From Pseudomonadota bacterium (GTDB lineage Bacteria; Pseudomonadota; Gammaproteobacteria; Xanthomonadales; Wenzhouxiangellaceae), in NCBI GenBank assembly GCA_013285445.1, contig CP053448.1, positions 682,001 to 746,000 of the forward strand: a stretch of DNA of 64,000 bases. The letters are read 5' to 3'. The position numbers were made by a program, and so were the translations under genes. The notes beneath the pieces were generated by a model that was given only the letters and a program-made list of their open reading frames with translations, was not told the origin of the DNA and made no database searches. Positions 39,881-49,279 of this stretch are shown in pieces (position 1 is the first letter of the stretch; each line of letters begins with the position of its first letter).

Positions 39881-41848
39881 GTGAATATCGAGACCGTACT
39901 GCTGTTGATACCGCTGCTGCCGCTACTCGGCAGTGTCGTGGCGGGCCTGCTGCGTCACCAGGTGGGCCGGGCCGGTGCCCACTGGATCACGATTCTGGCC
40001 GTCGCCGGATCGGCCGCCCTGTCGGCCTACGTGGCATGGCAGGTGTTCTTCAATGGCCTGCCCACGCTGGATTACACCGTCTATACCTGGGCCATGGTCG
40101 ACGGCATACACATCGAAGTCGGTTTCCTGGTTGATCCGCTGACCGCGCTGATGATGACGGTGGTGACCTTCGTGTCATTGATGGTGCATATCTACACCAT
40201 CGGCTACATGCACGACGACCCCGGCTACCAGCGCTTCTTCGCCTACATCAATCTGTTCACCTTTTCCATGCTGATGCTGGTCATGGCGAACAATTTCATG
40301 CAGCTGTTTTTCGGCTGGGAGGCGGTCGGACTGGTTTCCTACCTGTTGATCGGCTTCTGGTTCAAGAAGGATTCGGCGGTCAAGGCCAACCTCAAGGCCT
40401 TTTTGGTCAATCGCGTGGGCGATTTTGGCTTTCTGCTTGGCATTGGCGCGATCCTTGCCTATACCGGATCACTTCATTACGCCGAGGTCTTTGCCACCGT
40501 GCCGGCGCTGGAGGGCAGAACGATCAGCCTGATCGGTGGCACCGAATGGTCGCTGATGACCGTGATCTGCATCCTGCTGTTCATCGGCGCGATGGGTAAG
40601 TCGGCGCAGGTGCCGCTGCACGTCTGGCTGCCCGATTCGATGGAAGGTCCCACGCCGATTTCGGCCCTGATCCACGCCGCCACCATGGTCACGGCCGGAA
40701 TATTCATGGTCGCGCGCCTGTCGCCGGTATTCGAGACCTCGGATATGGCGCTGAGTTTCATTCTGGTCATCGGTGCCATCACCGCCCTGTTCATGGGCCT
40801 GGTCGGGATCGTCCAGAACGACATCAAGCGGGTCGTGGCCTACTCCACCCTGTCCCAGCTCGGCTACATGACCGTGGCGCTTGGCGCCTCGGCCTATTCG
40901 GTCGCGATTTTTCATTTGATGACCCACGCGTTCTTCAAGGCGCTTCTGTTCCTGGCCGCCGGCTCGGTCATCATCGCCCTGCACCACAAGCAGGACATGC
41001 GCGAGATGGGTGGATTGGGCAAGTACATGCCCGTTACCGCCGTGACGGCCTGGGTCGGGTCGCTGGCTCTGATCGGTTTTCCGTTCTTTTCGGGTTTCTT
41101 CTCGAAAGATCTGATCATCGAGGCGGTGCACTACGCTGACCGGCCTGGTGCCGGCTTCGCCTGGTTCGCGGTCATGGCCGGTGTGGTGATTACCGCCCTG
41201 TACACGTTCCGCATGCTCTATCTGACCTTTCACGGTCCGACTCGCATGGACGAGGAAACTCGCAGGCATGCACACGAGACGCCGGCTGTGGTCACCGTGC
41301 CGCTGATCCTGCTGGCCATTCCGTCGCTGGCGATCGGCTATTTCACGGTCGAGCCGCTGTTGTTTGGTGGCGCCATGGGCGATGCCATATTCGTCAAGGA
41401 AGCCAATGATGTCGTCGCCAACAAGCTGGCCGGCAAGTTCGACCATGGCACGCTTGCCTTTGCGCTGCACGGTTTCATGACGCCGGTGTTCTGGCTGGCC
41501 ATGCTGGGCGTGGCCATTTCGACCTATATCTACCTGTTCAAGCCTGGCCTGGCCGTTACCGTCAAGAAGCGCTTTCATGCCCTCTGGAGAATTCTTGACA
41601 ACAAGTACGGATTCGACGATCTCTGGCAGAAGGTGTTTGCCGGCGCTGGCCTCGCTGTTGCATCCGGTCTGTCGAAGGGCGGGGACCGTATCGTTATCGA
41701 TGGTTGGCTGGTCAATGGATCCGCCCGACTGGTCGGGCGCATGTCGGCGGCACTGCGCCACCTGCAGTCCGGCTTCCTGTTTCACTACGCCTTCGTCATG
41801 ATTATCGCGCTGGTCGCGCTTGTGGCGTCGTTCGTTCTGCTCCGGTAA
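39881..41848 (+). CDS. nuoL: NADH-quinone oxidoreductase subunit L
   Basis: 655 aa from GTG at 39881. Antiporter-like subunit with about 15-16 membrane segments and the long C-terminal lateral helix. Motifs: FFGWEAVGLVSYLLIGFW (channel Glu), MGKSAQVPLHVWLPDSMEGP (channel Lys), HAATMVTAGIFMVARLSP and THAFFKALLFLAAGSVI. Confidence 0.97.
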   Translation: MNIETVLLLIPLLPLLGSVVAGLLRHQVGRAGAHWITILAVAGSAALSAYVAWQVFFNGLPTLDYTVYTWAMVDGIHIEVGFLVDPLTALMMTVVTFVSLMVHIYTIGYMHDDPGYQRFFAYINLFTFSMLMLVMANNFMQLFFGWEAVGLVSYLLIGFWFKKDSAVKANLKAFLVNRVGDFGFLLGIGAILAYTGSLHYAEVFATVPALEGRTISLIGGTEWSLMTVICILLFIGAMGKSAQVPLHVWLPDSMEGPTPISALIHAATMVTAGIFMVARLSPVFETSDMALSFILVIGAITALFMGLVGIVQNDIKRVVAYSTLSQLGYMTVALGASAYSVAIFHLMTHAFFKALLFLAAGSVIIALHHKQDMREMGGLGKYMPVTAVTAWVGSLALIGFPFFSGFFSKDLIIEAVHYADRPGAGFAWFAVMAGVVITALYTFRMLYLTFHGPTRMDEETRRHAHETPAVVTVPLILLAIPSLAIGYFTVEPLLFGGAMGDAIFVKEANDVVANKLAGKFDHGTLAFALHGFMTPVFWLAMLGVAISTYIYLFKPGLAVTVKKRFHALWRILDNKYGFDDLWQKVFAGAGLAVASGLSKGGDRIVIDGWLVNGSARLVGRMSAALRHLQSGFLFHYAFVMIIALVALVASFVLLR

Positions 41849-41861
41849 GGGATTTTTCGGC

Positions 41862-43373
41862 ATGCTGGATTGGCCCCTGCTCAGTCTGATTACCTGGCTT
41901 CCGATCGCCGGCGCGGCGGTGGTTGTCGCGCTCGGCACGCGCGCGCCAGACCTCGTTCGCCCGTTGTCGCTGCTGGTTGCGCTGGTGACGTTTGCGCTGT
42001 CGCTGCTGCTCTACGCCGGATTCGATGCGACGACGGCCCAGATGCAGTTCGTCGAGAAAACGGTTTGGATCGAAGCCTTCAGCATTCACTACCACTTGGG
42101 TATTGACGGCCTGTCGCTGCCGCTGATTCTGCTCAACACCCTGATCGGGGTGCTGGTGATCATCGGTGGCTGGCGAATTCAGGATCGGCCTCACTACTAC
42201 ATGGCTGCCTTTCTGGTTCTGCACGCGCTGATGACCGGCATGTTCGCGGCGCTCGATGCGATGCTGTTCTACGTCTTCTTCGAGGCCATGCTGGTGCCGA
42301 TGTTTCTGATCATCGGTATCTGGGGCGGCCCGAATCGCATCTATGCGACGATCAAGTTTTTCCTGTTCACCTTCTTCGGCTCGGTGTTCATGCTGGTTGC
42401 CCTGCTGTGGCTGTACCTGCAGGGGGGCAGCTTCGCGATTGCCGACCTTCACGAGCTGCCGATGTCGCTGACTGCCCAGATCTGGGTCTTTCTGGCGTTC
42501 CTGATTGCGTTTGCCGTCAAGGTGCCAATGTGGCCGGTACATACCTGGCTGCCGGATGCCCATGTCGAGGCGCCGACGGGCGGTTCGGTCGTACTGGCGG
42601 CGGTGATGCTCAAGATCGGTGGCTACGGGCTGGTGCGCTTTGCCCTGCCCATCACCCCGGACGGAGCCGCTGAGCTGGACTGGCTGGTCATCGGCCTGTC
42701 TCTGATTGCTATCGTCTACATTGGTTTTGTCGCTCTGGCCCAGAGCGATATGAAGAAGCTGATTGCCTACAGCTCGATTTCTCATATGGGTTTTGTCACG
42801 CTGGGCATGTTCCTGGCCTTTGCCATTGCACAACGCACCGGCGCGTTGACCGGTGCAGGGCTCGGTATGTCGGGCGCAATGGTGCAAATGATTTCCCATG
42901 GCTTCATCTCTGGGGCGATGTTCTTGTTTGTCGGCGTGCTCTATGACCGCATGCACAGCCGCGAGATTGCCGCCTACGGTGGGGTGGCCAACACCATGCC
43001 GTGGTTTGCCATGTTCACGGTTCTGTTTTTCATGGCCAACTCGGGGTTGCCGGGAACCAGCGGATTCGTTGGCGAGTTCATGGTCATTCTGGCGGCCTGG
43101 CATGCCGATTTCTGGCTGGCCTTCTGTGCCGCGATCACGCTGGTTCTTGGGGCAGCCTACAGCCTGTGGCTGGTCAAGCGCGTGATTTACGGTGAGGTTG
43201 CCAACGACAAGGTCGCCGCGCTGAAGGATATAGACGCGCGCGAATGGATCATGCTGACCGTGCTGGCCGTATTTACGCTCGGGCTCGGTCTGTGGCCGTT
43301 CCCGCTCATTGAATTGATGGAGCCCTCGATCCAGCACCTGATCGAGCACATCTTGCAGAGCAAGATTGGATAA
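41862..43373 (+). CDS. nuoM: NADH-quinone oxidoreductase subunit M
   Basis: 503 aa from ATG at 41862, 13 bases after the nuoL stop. Antiporter-like subunit; FFEAMLVPMFLIIGIWGG, KVPMWPVHTWLPDAHVEAPT and YSSISHMGFVTLG are diagnostic. Confidence 0.97.
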   Translation: MLDWPLLSLITWLPIAGAAVVVALGTRAPDLVRPLSLLVALVTFALSLLLYAGFDATTAQMQFVEKTVWIEAFSIHYHLGIDGLSLPLILLNTLIGVLVIIGGWRIQDRPHYYMAAFLVLHALMTGMFAALDAMLFYVFFEAMLVPMFLIIGIWGGPNRIYATIKFFLFTFFGSVFMLVALLWLYLQGGSFAIADLHELPMSLTAQIWVFLAFLIAFAVKVPMWPVHTWLPDAHVEAPTGGSVVLAAVMLKIGGYGLVRFALPITPDGAAELDWLVIGLSLIAIVYIGFVALAQSDMKKLIAYSSISHMGFVTLGMFLAFAIAQRTGALTGAGLGMSGAMVQMISHGFISGAMFLFVGVLYDRMHSREIAAYGGVANTMPWFAMFTVLFFMANSGLPGTSGFVGEFMVILAAWHADFWLAFCAAITLVLGAAYSLWLVKRVIYGEVANDKVAALKDIDAREWIMLTVLAVFTLGLGLWPFPLIELMEPSIQHLIEHILQSKIG

Positions 43374-43379
43374 TTCGAC

Positions 43380-44816
43380 ATGACGATTGCCGAACTGCAG
43401 TTGGCCCTGCCCGAGATCTTCGTGCTGACCATGGCGTGCGTGGTCCTGATGGCTGATCTGTTCATCCCGGAAGAGCGACGCGGCCTGACTCATACCATGG
43501 CCATTATCACGCTGGTGTTTGCCGTCATCCTCACCCTGCGCCTGATGATGGCGCCGGGCGAGGTGGCCTATGCCTTTTCCGACACCTTTGTGCGCGACCG
43601 TTTCGGTGACGTGCTGAAGGTCTTTGCCTATATCGTCTTCATTGGCGTATTTGTCTACGCCAAGCATTACTTGCGCGAGTTCAACCTGTTCAAAGGCGAG
43701 TTCTATACGCTGAGCCTGTTCGCCCTGATCGGCACCATGGTGCTGATTTCGGCCGGTTCCCTGCTGACCGTCTATCTGGGCCTTGAGCTGCTGACCCTGT
43801 CGAGCTATGCCCTGGTCGCGCTTGATCGCAATTCACTGAAGGGGTCCGAAGCGGCCATGAAGTACTTTGTGCTCGGCTCGCTGGCGTCGGGACTGCTGCT
43901 GTTCGGCATGAGCCTTGTATTCGGGGCGACCGGCAGCCTGGACCTGAGCGACCTGAGTGCGGCGCTGGCTTCGGGTATCGGCGACAACATGCTGCTCACC
44001 TTCGGGCTGGTGTTTATCGTGCTCGGGATTGCGTTCAAGTTTGGTGCCGTGCCGCTGCACATGTGGATTCCCGACGTCTATCACGGCGCGCCACTGCCGA
44101 TTACCCTGTTCTTGAGCTCGGTGCCCAAGCTGGCCGCCGTCGCACTGGCTATCCGCCTGCTCGACAACGGTATGGTGGCGCTCCACGCGGACTGGCAAGG
44201 CATGCTGATGGTTCTGGCAGCGTTGTCGATGATGCTCGGCAACCTGGTCGCGATCGTCCAGGACAATATCAAGCGCATGCTGGCGTATTCGACCATTGCT
44301 CACATGGGCTTTGTCTTGCTCGGCCTGCTGCCGGCCACGGATGCAGGTTATGCCGCAGCCATGTACTACGCTATTGTCTACGCCATCATGTCGGCCGGTG
44401 CTTTCGCCGTTGTCATCCTGGTTTCGGGCGGCGGCACCGAAGCCGATCGCCTCGACGATTTGAAAGGCCTGGCAAAGCGCAATCCCTGGTATGCCTTCAT
44501 CATGCTGATGCTGATGTTTTCTCTGGCCGGTATTCCGGTCTTTGTCGGGTTCTTTGCCAAGTGGCAGGTCATTGCCGCGGCGATCTCGGCTGGATTCGAG
44601 GGACTTGCGGTGCTGGCGGTCATCACTGCGGTGATCGGCGCCTTCTACTACCTGCGGGTGGTCAAATTGATGTACTTTGATGAGCCCGAAACCACCGAGC
44701 CGGTGACCGCGCCGGTTGATTTCCGCGCCGTGCTGACGGTCAACGGTGTTTCCATGCTGGCGTTGGGGATCTTTTCCGGTGGCCTGATCGGACTGTGCGC
44801 CAGTTCCTTCGTTTGA
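43380..44816 (+). CDS. nuoN: NADH-quinone oxidoreductase subunit N
   Basis: 478 aa from ATG at 43380, six bases after the nuoM stop. Third antiporter-like subunit: GLELLTLSSYALVALDR, FKFGAVPLHMWIPDVYHGAP, RMLAYSTIAHMGFVLLGLL. It closes the operon; all of nuoA to nuoN are present in canonical order. Confidence 0.97.
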   Translation: MTIAELQLALPEIFVLTMACVVLMADLFIPEERRGLTHTMAIITLVFAVILTLRLMMAPGEVAYAFSDTFVRDRFGDVLKVFAYIVFIGVFVYAKHYLREFNLFKGEFYTLSLFALIGTMVLISAGSLLTVYLGLELLTLSSYALVALDRNSLKGSEAAMKYFVLGSLASGLLLFGMSLVFGATGSLDLSDLSAALASGIGDNMLLTFGLVFIVLGIAFKFGAVPLHMWIPDVYHGAPLPITLFLSSVPKLAAVALAIRLLDNGMVALHADWQGMLMVLAALSMMLGNLVAIVQDNIKRMLAYSTIAHMGFVLLGLLPATDAGYAAAMYYAIVYAIMSAGAFAVVILVSGGGTEADRLDDLKGLAKRNPWYAFIMLMLMFSLAGIPVFVGFFAKWQVIAAAISAGFEGLAVLAVITAVIGAFYYLRVVKLMYFDEPETTEPVTAPVDFRAVLTVNGVSMLALGIFSGGLIGLCASSFV

Positions 44817-44835
44817 ACATCTGGTTCAGTTGCCC

Positions 44836-44855
44836 GTCGGGGGTGCGACCCCGAC
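44836..44855 (+). terminator. Hairpin after nuoN, possible transcript end
   Basis: GTCGGGG and CCCCGAC form a 7-bp stem with a 6-base loop, 20 bases after the nuoN stop. There is no T-run, so it may be an mRNA-stabilising hairpin rather than an intrinsic terminator. Confidence 0.35.
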
Positions 44856-44899
44856 CGACGCCCACGGAAGCGCTTTCCTGAATCCGTAAACCGGGCCCC

Positions 44900-45403
44900 T
44901 TACAACCACCACGCCACCATAAACCAGGCCACCATCAAGACACCGATCGCCGCGCCCGCCACCGTGCCGACGACCACGCCGATGCTGGCGCCGACACCGG
45001 CGCGCAGCGACGCGTCCAGGTTTGCCTTGCCCGCCATGTGACCCAGCACGGCACCGATAAAGGGGCCCAGCAGAATACCGAAGATTCCGAAGAACAGGCC
45101 CACCAGGAGACCCAGCGTGGCGCCCAGTATGGCGTGGCGGCCTGCGCCGAACCGACGGGCGCCCTCAGCGGTGGCGATGAAATCGATGAACACTGACAGC
45201 ACGGTCAGGGCAGCCAGCCAGAACAGCGTGCCAAAGCCCACTCGCTCGAAGCCATCGAGCCAGGCCATCAGCAGCAGGCCAAGCAATACGATGGGCACCC
45301 CGGGGAGAACGGGCAGGATCGTTCCGGCCAGGCCGACGATGATCAGCAGCACCGCCAGCACCCAGCCTGGCCAGACCAGCAGCTCCCAACTCAACCATTC
45401 CAT
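44900..45403 (-). CDS. DUF456 family membrane protein
   Basis: 167 aa with about four to five membrane segments. It matches DUF456: the N-terminal LAVLLIIVGLAGTILPVLPG, then IDFIATAEGARRFGAGRHAI, and two glycine-rich hydrophobic regions (GLLVGLFFGIFGILLGPFIG and GASIGVVVGTVAGAAIGVL). Function unknown. Convergent with nuoN and divergent from the histidine kinase. Confidence 0.9.
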   Translation of the reverse strand: MEWLSWELLVWPGWVLAVLLIIVGLAGTILPVLPGVPIVLLGLLLMAWLDGFERVGFGTLFWLAALTVLSVFIDFIATAEGARRFGAGRHAILGATLGLLVGLFFGIFGILLGPFIGAVLGHMAGKANLDASLRAGVGASIGVVVGTVAGAAIGVLMVAWFMVAWWL

Positions 45404-45560
45404 CGGCGTCTCGACACAGTCAGTGGTACCGTCCTGATGACAATCCTGAAAGGATAACCGGTGCGCCGGCAGAGTGTCGCGTCAGGGAGTCCGGCGGAAT
45501 CATCTGCCAGCGCAGTTGTCTGTTTCAGCAGCCGCTTTCCGATTGCAGTGGAGTTCGTTC

Positions 45561-46883
45561 ATGGCGATGATTGAGAGTGTGAGTGCCGATGAGGCTGGTG
45601 TACAGCGGGCGCTGAACGAGCGACAGGCGGCCCGATTCGACGAGTTGGTCGCCATGATCAACGAGGTGACGGCGCCACTGACGGGGGGTGATTATTTTCG
45701 TTCACTTGTGGCCAAGCTGGCCCAGAACCTGGGCGTTGACGCTGCACTGGTGACCGAGTGTCTCGAGTATCCGGAAAACCACGTGCGCACGCTCGCCTAC
45801 TGGGAGGGTGGCGGTCTGTCCGAGAACATCGAGTTCGACCTGGTCGGGACGCCGTGTGAACACGTCATCAGCGGTAACGGATTCTGCTTCTACCCCGACC
45901 GAATGAGCGAGCGCTATCCGGAGTGGGCCAGCGAAGAAGGAGGCGTCGAGAGCTTCATCGGTATTCCGGTCTTCGCCCCCAGCGACGGCCGTATCGTCGG
46001 CCATATTGCCGTGTTCGACCGACGGCCGATGGAGCCTGACACCCTGGTGGAGTCGATGTTTCGCATCATAGCGGCGCGCGCCGGTGCCGAGATCGAGCGC
46101 ATCCAGGCCGAAAAGGCGCTGCGCGACAGCGAAGCCCGGGCGCGTCAGCATCTCAATGAACTGGCCCACGTCTCGCGTGTCAGCACCATGGGTGAAATGG
46201 CGTCGGCCGTGGCGCACGAGGTCAATCAGCCCCTGACCGCGATCATGACCTACTGCCGCACTTCCCTGCGCATGCTCAAACAGGGTCGGCTTGATCCTGA
46301 CAGCCTGCGTGAGGCGATGGAGAAGTCACTGGCCAACGCCGAGCGCACCCAGCGTGTCGTCCACAAGTTGCGTGAGTTCGTCAGGCGTGGCGACATTCGG
46401 CGCCGGCCGGTACCCATGGCGCGCCTGGTCAGCGAGTGCGCCGTGCTGCTTGAAACCGAGGCGCATCACCACCGCGTGCAGCTCGATCTGCAGATGGCAG
46501 CAGAACTGCCGGTTGTCAAGGCCGATCCAATTCTGATTCAGCAGGTGTTGTTCAACCTGGCGCGCAACGGTATCGAAGCCATCAACGACAGTGATCACGA
46601 GGAACGCGTGCTGACCGTGCGCGTGTTCCGCCAGGACACCGCCCAGGTCATCGTCAAGGTCACCGATACCGGCAATGGCGTCAGCGAGACGATTCGCGAT
46701 CGGCTGTTCGAGCCGTTCGCGAGCACCCGCAAGCAAGGCATGGGGATTGGCTTGTCGCTTTGCAAATCGGTTGTCGACAACCACGAGGGTCGCATGTGGC
46801 TGGAGGAAGACACCGGCAGTGGCGCGACTTTCTGCTTTTCCCTGCCCGAGCACATCCCGGCCGCGCCCTCCGGTCCGGCATGA
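45561..46883 (+). CDS. GAF-domain sensor histidine kinase
   Basis: 440 aa from ATG at 45561, with GTGGAG 7 bases upstream; the frame stays open before it. A GAF-like sensor domain (about 35-180: CEHVISGNGFCFYPD, ESFIGIPVFAPSDGRIVGHIAVFD) is followed by a short coiled coil and a FixL/DctB-type kinase core. H-box AHEVNQPLTAIM with His219, N-box FNLARNGIEAI, G1 DTGNGV, G2 KQGMGIGLSL. It has no signal peptide or membrane segment, so it senses something cytoplasmic. The convergent FixJ-type regulator is its likely partner. Confidence 0.9.
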   Translation: MAMIESVSADEAGVQRALNERQAARFDELVAMINEVTAPLTGGDYFRSLVAKLAQNLGVDAALVTECLEYPENHVRTLAYWEGGGLSENIEFDLVGTPCEHVISGNGFCFYPDRMSERYPEWASEEGGVESFIGIPVFAPSDGRIVGHIAVFDRRPMEPDTLVESMFRIIAARAGAEIERIQAEKALRDSEARARQHLNELAHVSRVSTMGEMASAVAHEVNQPLTAIMTYCRTSLRMLKQGRLDPDSLREAMEKSLANAERTQRVVHKLREFVRRGDIRRRPVPMARLVSECAVLLETEAHHHRVQLDLQMAAELPVVKADPILIQQVLFNLARNGIEAINDSDHEERVLTVRVFRQDTAQVIVKVTDTGNGVSETIRDRLFEPFASTRKQGMGIGLSLCKSVVDNHEGRMWLEEDTGSGATFCFSLPEHIPAAPSGPA

Positions 46884-46915
46884 GAATGATGGCCTGAGTA
46901 CGGGTTCGGGACGGC

Positions 46916-47590
46916 TCAGAGCAGCCAGTCGCGGTAGCTGTAGCTCGACAATACCTTGCGGATCATCTCCGAGCTGTTGCGCGCTTCGAGCTTGTCGAGC
47001 ACGTTGGCGCGATGGATTTCGACCGTCCGAACCGAAATATCGAGATCGGACGCGATGATCTTGTTGAGCTTGCCCTCGAGAATGCCCTCCATGACCTGAC
47101 GCTCACGCGGCGTGAGGCTCTGCAGGGCACGCTCGATCTGCTCACGGTCTGCCTGGCCATACCATTCGGTCTTGTCCAGTTCGAGCGCGTTGTTGATCTT
47201 TTCGAGCAGCTGCTCGTCGTCGAACGGTTTTTCAATGAAGTCCAATGCGCCGGCCTGCACGGCGCGGACCGCGGTGCCGACATCGGCATGACCGGAGATG
47301 AAGATGATCGGTAGCCGAATGCCGCGCCCGGCCAGGGCCGTCTGCAGTTCCAGTCCGCCCATGCCAGGCATGCGCACGTCGAGCAGAATGCAACCGCGAT
47401 GATCCGGCGTGATCTTGTCGAGCAACTCGGCGGCCGATGCGCTGGTTTCATGCGGCAGACCTTCGGCCTGCAGCAAAAAGGAAATCGCGCCGCGCACCGC
47501 TTCGTCGTCGTCGGTAACGAACACGCAGGGTTCGTAGCTGGCCTGGCCGGTGCTGGCCGGATGGGGGCTGGTTTGCGCGCCAGCGTTCAT
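46916..47590 (-). CDS. FixJ-family response regulator
   Basis: 224 aa. Receiver domain with DDD (27-29), phospho-acceptor Asp71 in ILLDVRMPGMGG, Thr/Ser and Lys in ISGHADV and FIEKPFDD; LuxR/FixJ-type HTH at the C-terminus (LTPRERQVMEGILEGKLNKI, SVRTVEIHRANVLDKL). A typical transcriptional activator. Its stop faces that of the kinase gene 32 bases away. It is downstream of, and co-directional with, the bufferin-like genes (37 bases after doxX), so it may be part of their transcript. Confidence 0.92.
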   Translation of the reverse strand: MNAGAQTSPHPASTGQASYEPCVFVTDDDEAVRGAISFLLQAEGLPHETSASAAELLDKITPDHRGCILLDVRMPGMGGLELQTALAGRGIRLPIIFISGHADVGTAVRAVQAGALDFIEKPFDDEQLLEKINNALELDKTEWYGQADREQIERALQSLTPRERQVMEGILEGKLNKIIASDLDISVRTVEIHRANVLDKLEARNSSEMIRKVLSSYSYRDWLL

Positions 47591-47627
47591 CGTCGGAATT
47601 GTTGTGGCATTGCCATTGACCGGTTCT

Positions 47628-48317
47628 TCAGGCAGCCGGCACCGGCACCTGTCGAACCCTGGCGTAGACGAACAGCGCAGCGCTGAGCAGCAGCAGCACG
47701 ATACCCCAGGACAGGATTAGATAAACGGCGACCAGCCCGAGGATCAATGTCGCAATGGCGAACGCAAGAACGTCCTCGCTGCCCTGATCGAGACTGGTGG
47801 AACGACCGGTCAGCGTCACCAGCAGATGGTCGACGCTGAGCTTGCCCCCGCCAAGGAACAACAGCGGCAGCAGCATGGCCATGAACAGCAGCGGGATGCG
47901 GAAATTACCGCGGAATTCGCCGTCATCCATGACCCGCGAGACCGAATAGCCTTCCCATAGCTGGCCCAGGCTGGCCCAGCTTTCGGGCCAGTGGACCGAG
48001 ACAATGGCGACCGTGGTAATGACAATCAGGACGAAAGCGAAGAACCGCGTCAACAGGCCCAGAAGAATGGCGAGGCCGGCAATCAGTTCGCCGAGCGTCA
48101 CCATGGCCCAGTTCATGTTGGCCGACAGCAAACCGAACGGCACCGGAAAATCCTGGTTGGCGAACCAGCCGGGCGCCTCGCCGATTCCCGCGCCCCATTT
48201 CTGGCGCCCGGCGCTGAAAAACTCGTAGGCCAGCAGCAGTCGCAATCCGAGCGGTGCCAGCCAGTTGCCTGCGCCGCTGAGGCGCTGTGCCAGTTTGTCG
48301 TAGAAGTCGATGAGCAT
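47628..48317 (-). CDS. DoxX family membrane protein (HvfX/BufD-type position)
   Basis: 229 aa from ATG at 48317; the frame is open further upstream, overlapping the DUF692 gene end. Four or more membrane segments with DoxX-type GLRLLLAYEFFSAGRQKWG, MVTLGELIAGLAILLGLLTR and FLGGGKLSVDHLL. An insertion between segments (FANQDFPVPFGLLSANMN) is as in the DoxX proteins of DUF692 clusters. Such proteins accompany bufferin/HvfA systems but their role is not settled. It starts 49 bases after the DUF692 gene ends. Confidence 0.88.
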   Translation of the reverse strand: MLIDFYDKLAQRLSGAGNWLAPLGLRLLLAYEFFSAGRQKWGAGIGEAPGWFANQDFPVPFGLLSANMNWAMVTLGELIAGLAILLGLLTRFFAFVLIVITTVAIVSVHWPESWASLGQLWEGYSVSRVMDDGEFRGNFRIPLLFMAMLLPLLFLGGGKLSVDHLLVTLTGRSTSLDQGSEDVLAFAIATLILGLVAVYLILSWGIVLLLLSAALFVYARVRQVPVPAA

Positions 48318-48366
48318 TCTGGTATTCCCGTCAGGTGTTTCGATGTTGTTGTCTGTCCGCAGCGGC

Positions 48367-49239
48367 TCAGGCCGTTGCCGATTGACCGGCACTCATTGAT
48401 CGTTCCGTCCGGAAGCCTGCGTGGCGCTGCTGCAGGCGCCTGATCGTGGAGACCTCGGCCAGGAGCTCGTCGACCGGCGGAAAGTTGAAATCGCGTTCAA
48501 GCAGTGTGGCGACTGGACCGAGCCGGTCATAGGCGGCGTCGAGCAAAGCCCAGACCGGATCGATCACGGCTGCACCATGGGTATCGACGATCAGGTCTTC
48601 GGCCTCGTTGTGGTGGCCTGCCACGTGGATGTAGGCCACCCGCTCGGCCGGCAGTCCGGCCAGGAATTCACGGGCGTCGTATCGATGATTGACGCTGTTG
48701 ACGTAGATATTGTTGACGTCGAGCAGCAAGAGGCAGTCCGCTTTCTCGAGCACGGCGTTGATGAACTCGAGTTCGCTCATTTCCGCGCCGACGGCAGCAT
48801 AGTAGGAAATGTTCTCAACGGCGATCTGTCGGCCCACCAGCTCCTGGGTGCGCGCAATTCGTGTGGCGACCCAGTCGACCGCCTCATCGGTGAAGGGGAT
48901 CGGCATCAGGTCGTAGAGATGGCCGTTTTCCGAGCAGTAGCTCAGATGCTCCGAGTAACCGCGAATGTCGTGCTCATCGAGGAAGTTGCGAACCCGCCGC
49001 AGGAACCCCTCGTCGAGCGGGTCGGGCGAGCCGAGCGAGAGGGACAGGCCGTGGCAGACGAACGGGAAGCGTTCAGTGAAGGTGCGAAACCTGCGTCCCA
49101 GCCGACCGCCAACCCCGATCCAGTTCTCCGGGGCGACTTCCATGAAGCCGACCGGAGACAGATCGGCGTCCTGCAGCGGGCCCAGCAGGGCCCGCCTCAG
49201 GCCAAGGCCTGCTCCTTCGATGGACGGATGATGGGTCAT
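48367..49239 (-). CDS. bufB: DUF692 multinuclear non-heme iron oxidase (BufB/HvfB-like)
   Basis: 290 aa. TIM-barrel MNIO family, whose members oxidise Cys residues of RiPP precursors (HvfB, BufB, MbnB, TglH). Metal-ligand regions visible in order: [63 protein letters not shown] and [13 protein letters not shown], with RDFNFPP near the end. It lies directly downstream of the precursor gene on the same strand. The usual DUF2063 partner gene is not next to it, and 290 aa leaves no room for a fused one. Confidence 0.93.
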   Translation of the reverse strand: MTHHPSIEGAGLGLRRALLGPLQDADLSPVGFMEVAPENWIGVGGRLGRRFRTFTERFPFVCHGLSLSLGSPDPLDEGFLRRVRNFLDEHDIRGYSEHLSYCSENGHLYDLMPIPFTDEAVDWVATRIARTQELVGRQIAVENISYYAAVGAEMSELEFINAVLEKADCLLLLDVNNIYVNSVNHRYDAREFLAGLPAERVAYIHVAGHHNEAEDLIVDTHGAAVIDPVWALLDAAYDRLGPVATLLERDFNFPPVDELLAEVSTIRRLQQRHAGFRTERSMSAGQSATA

Positions 49240-49279
49240 CGTCGTTTCTCCAGATCAGGCTGTGGGCAACAATGGTCGA

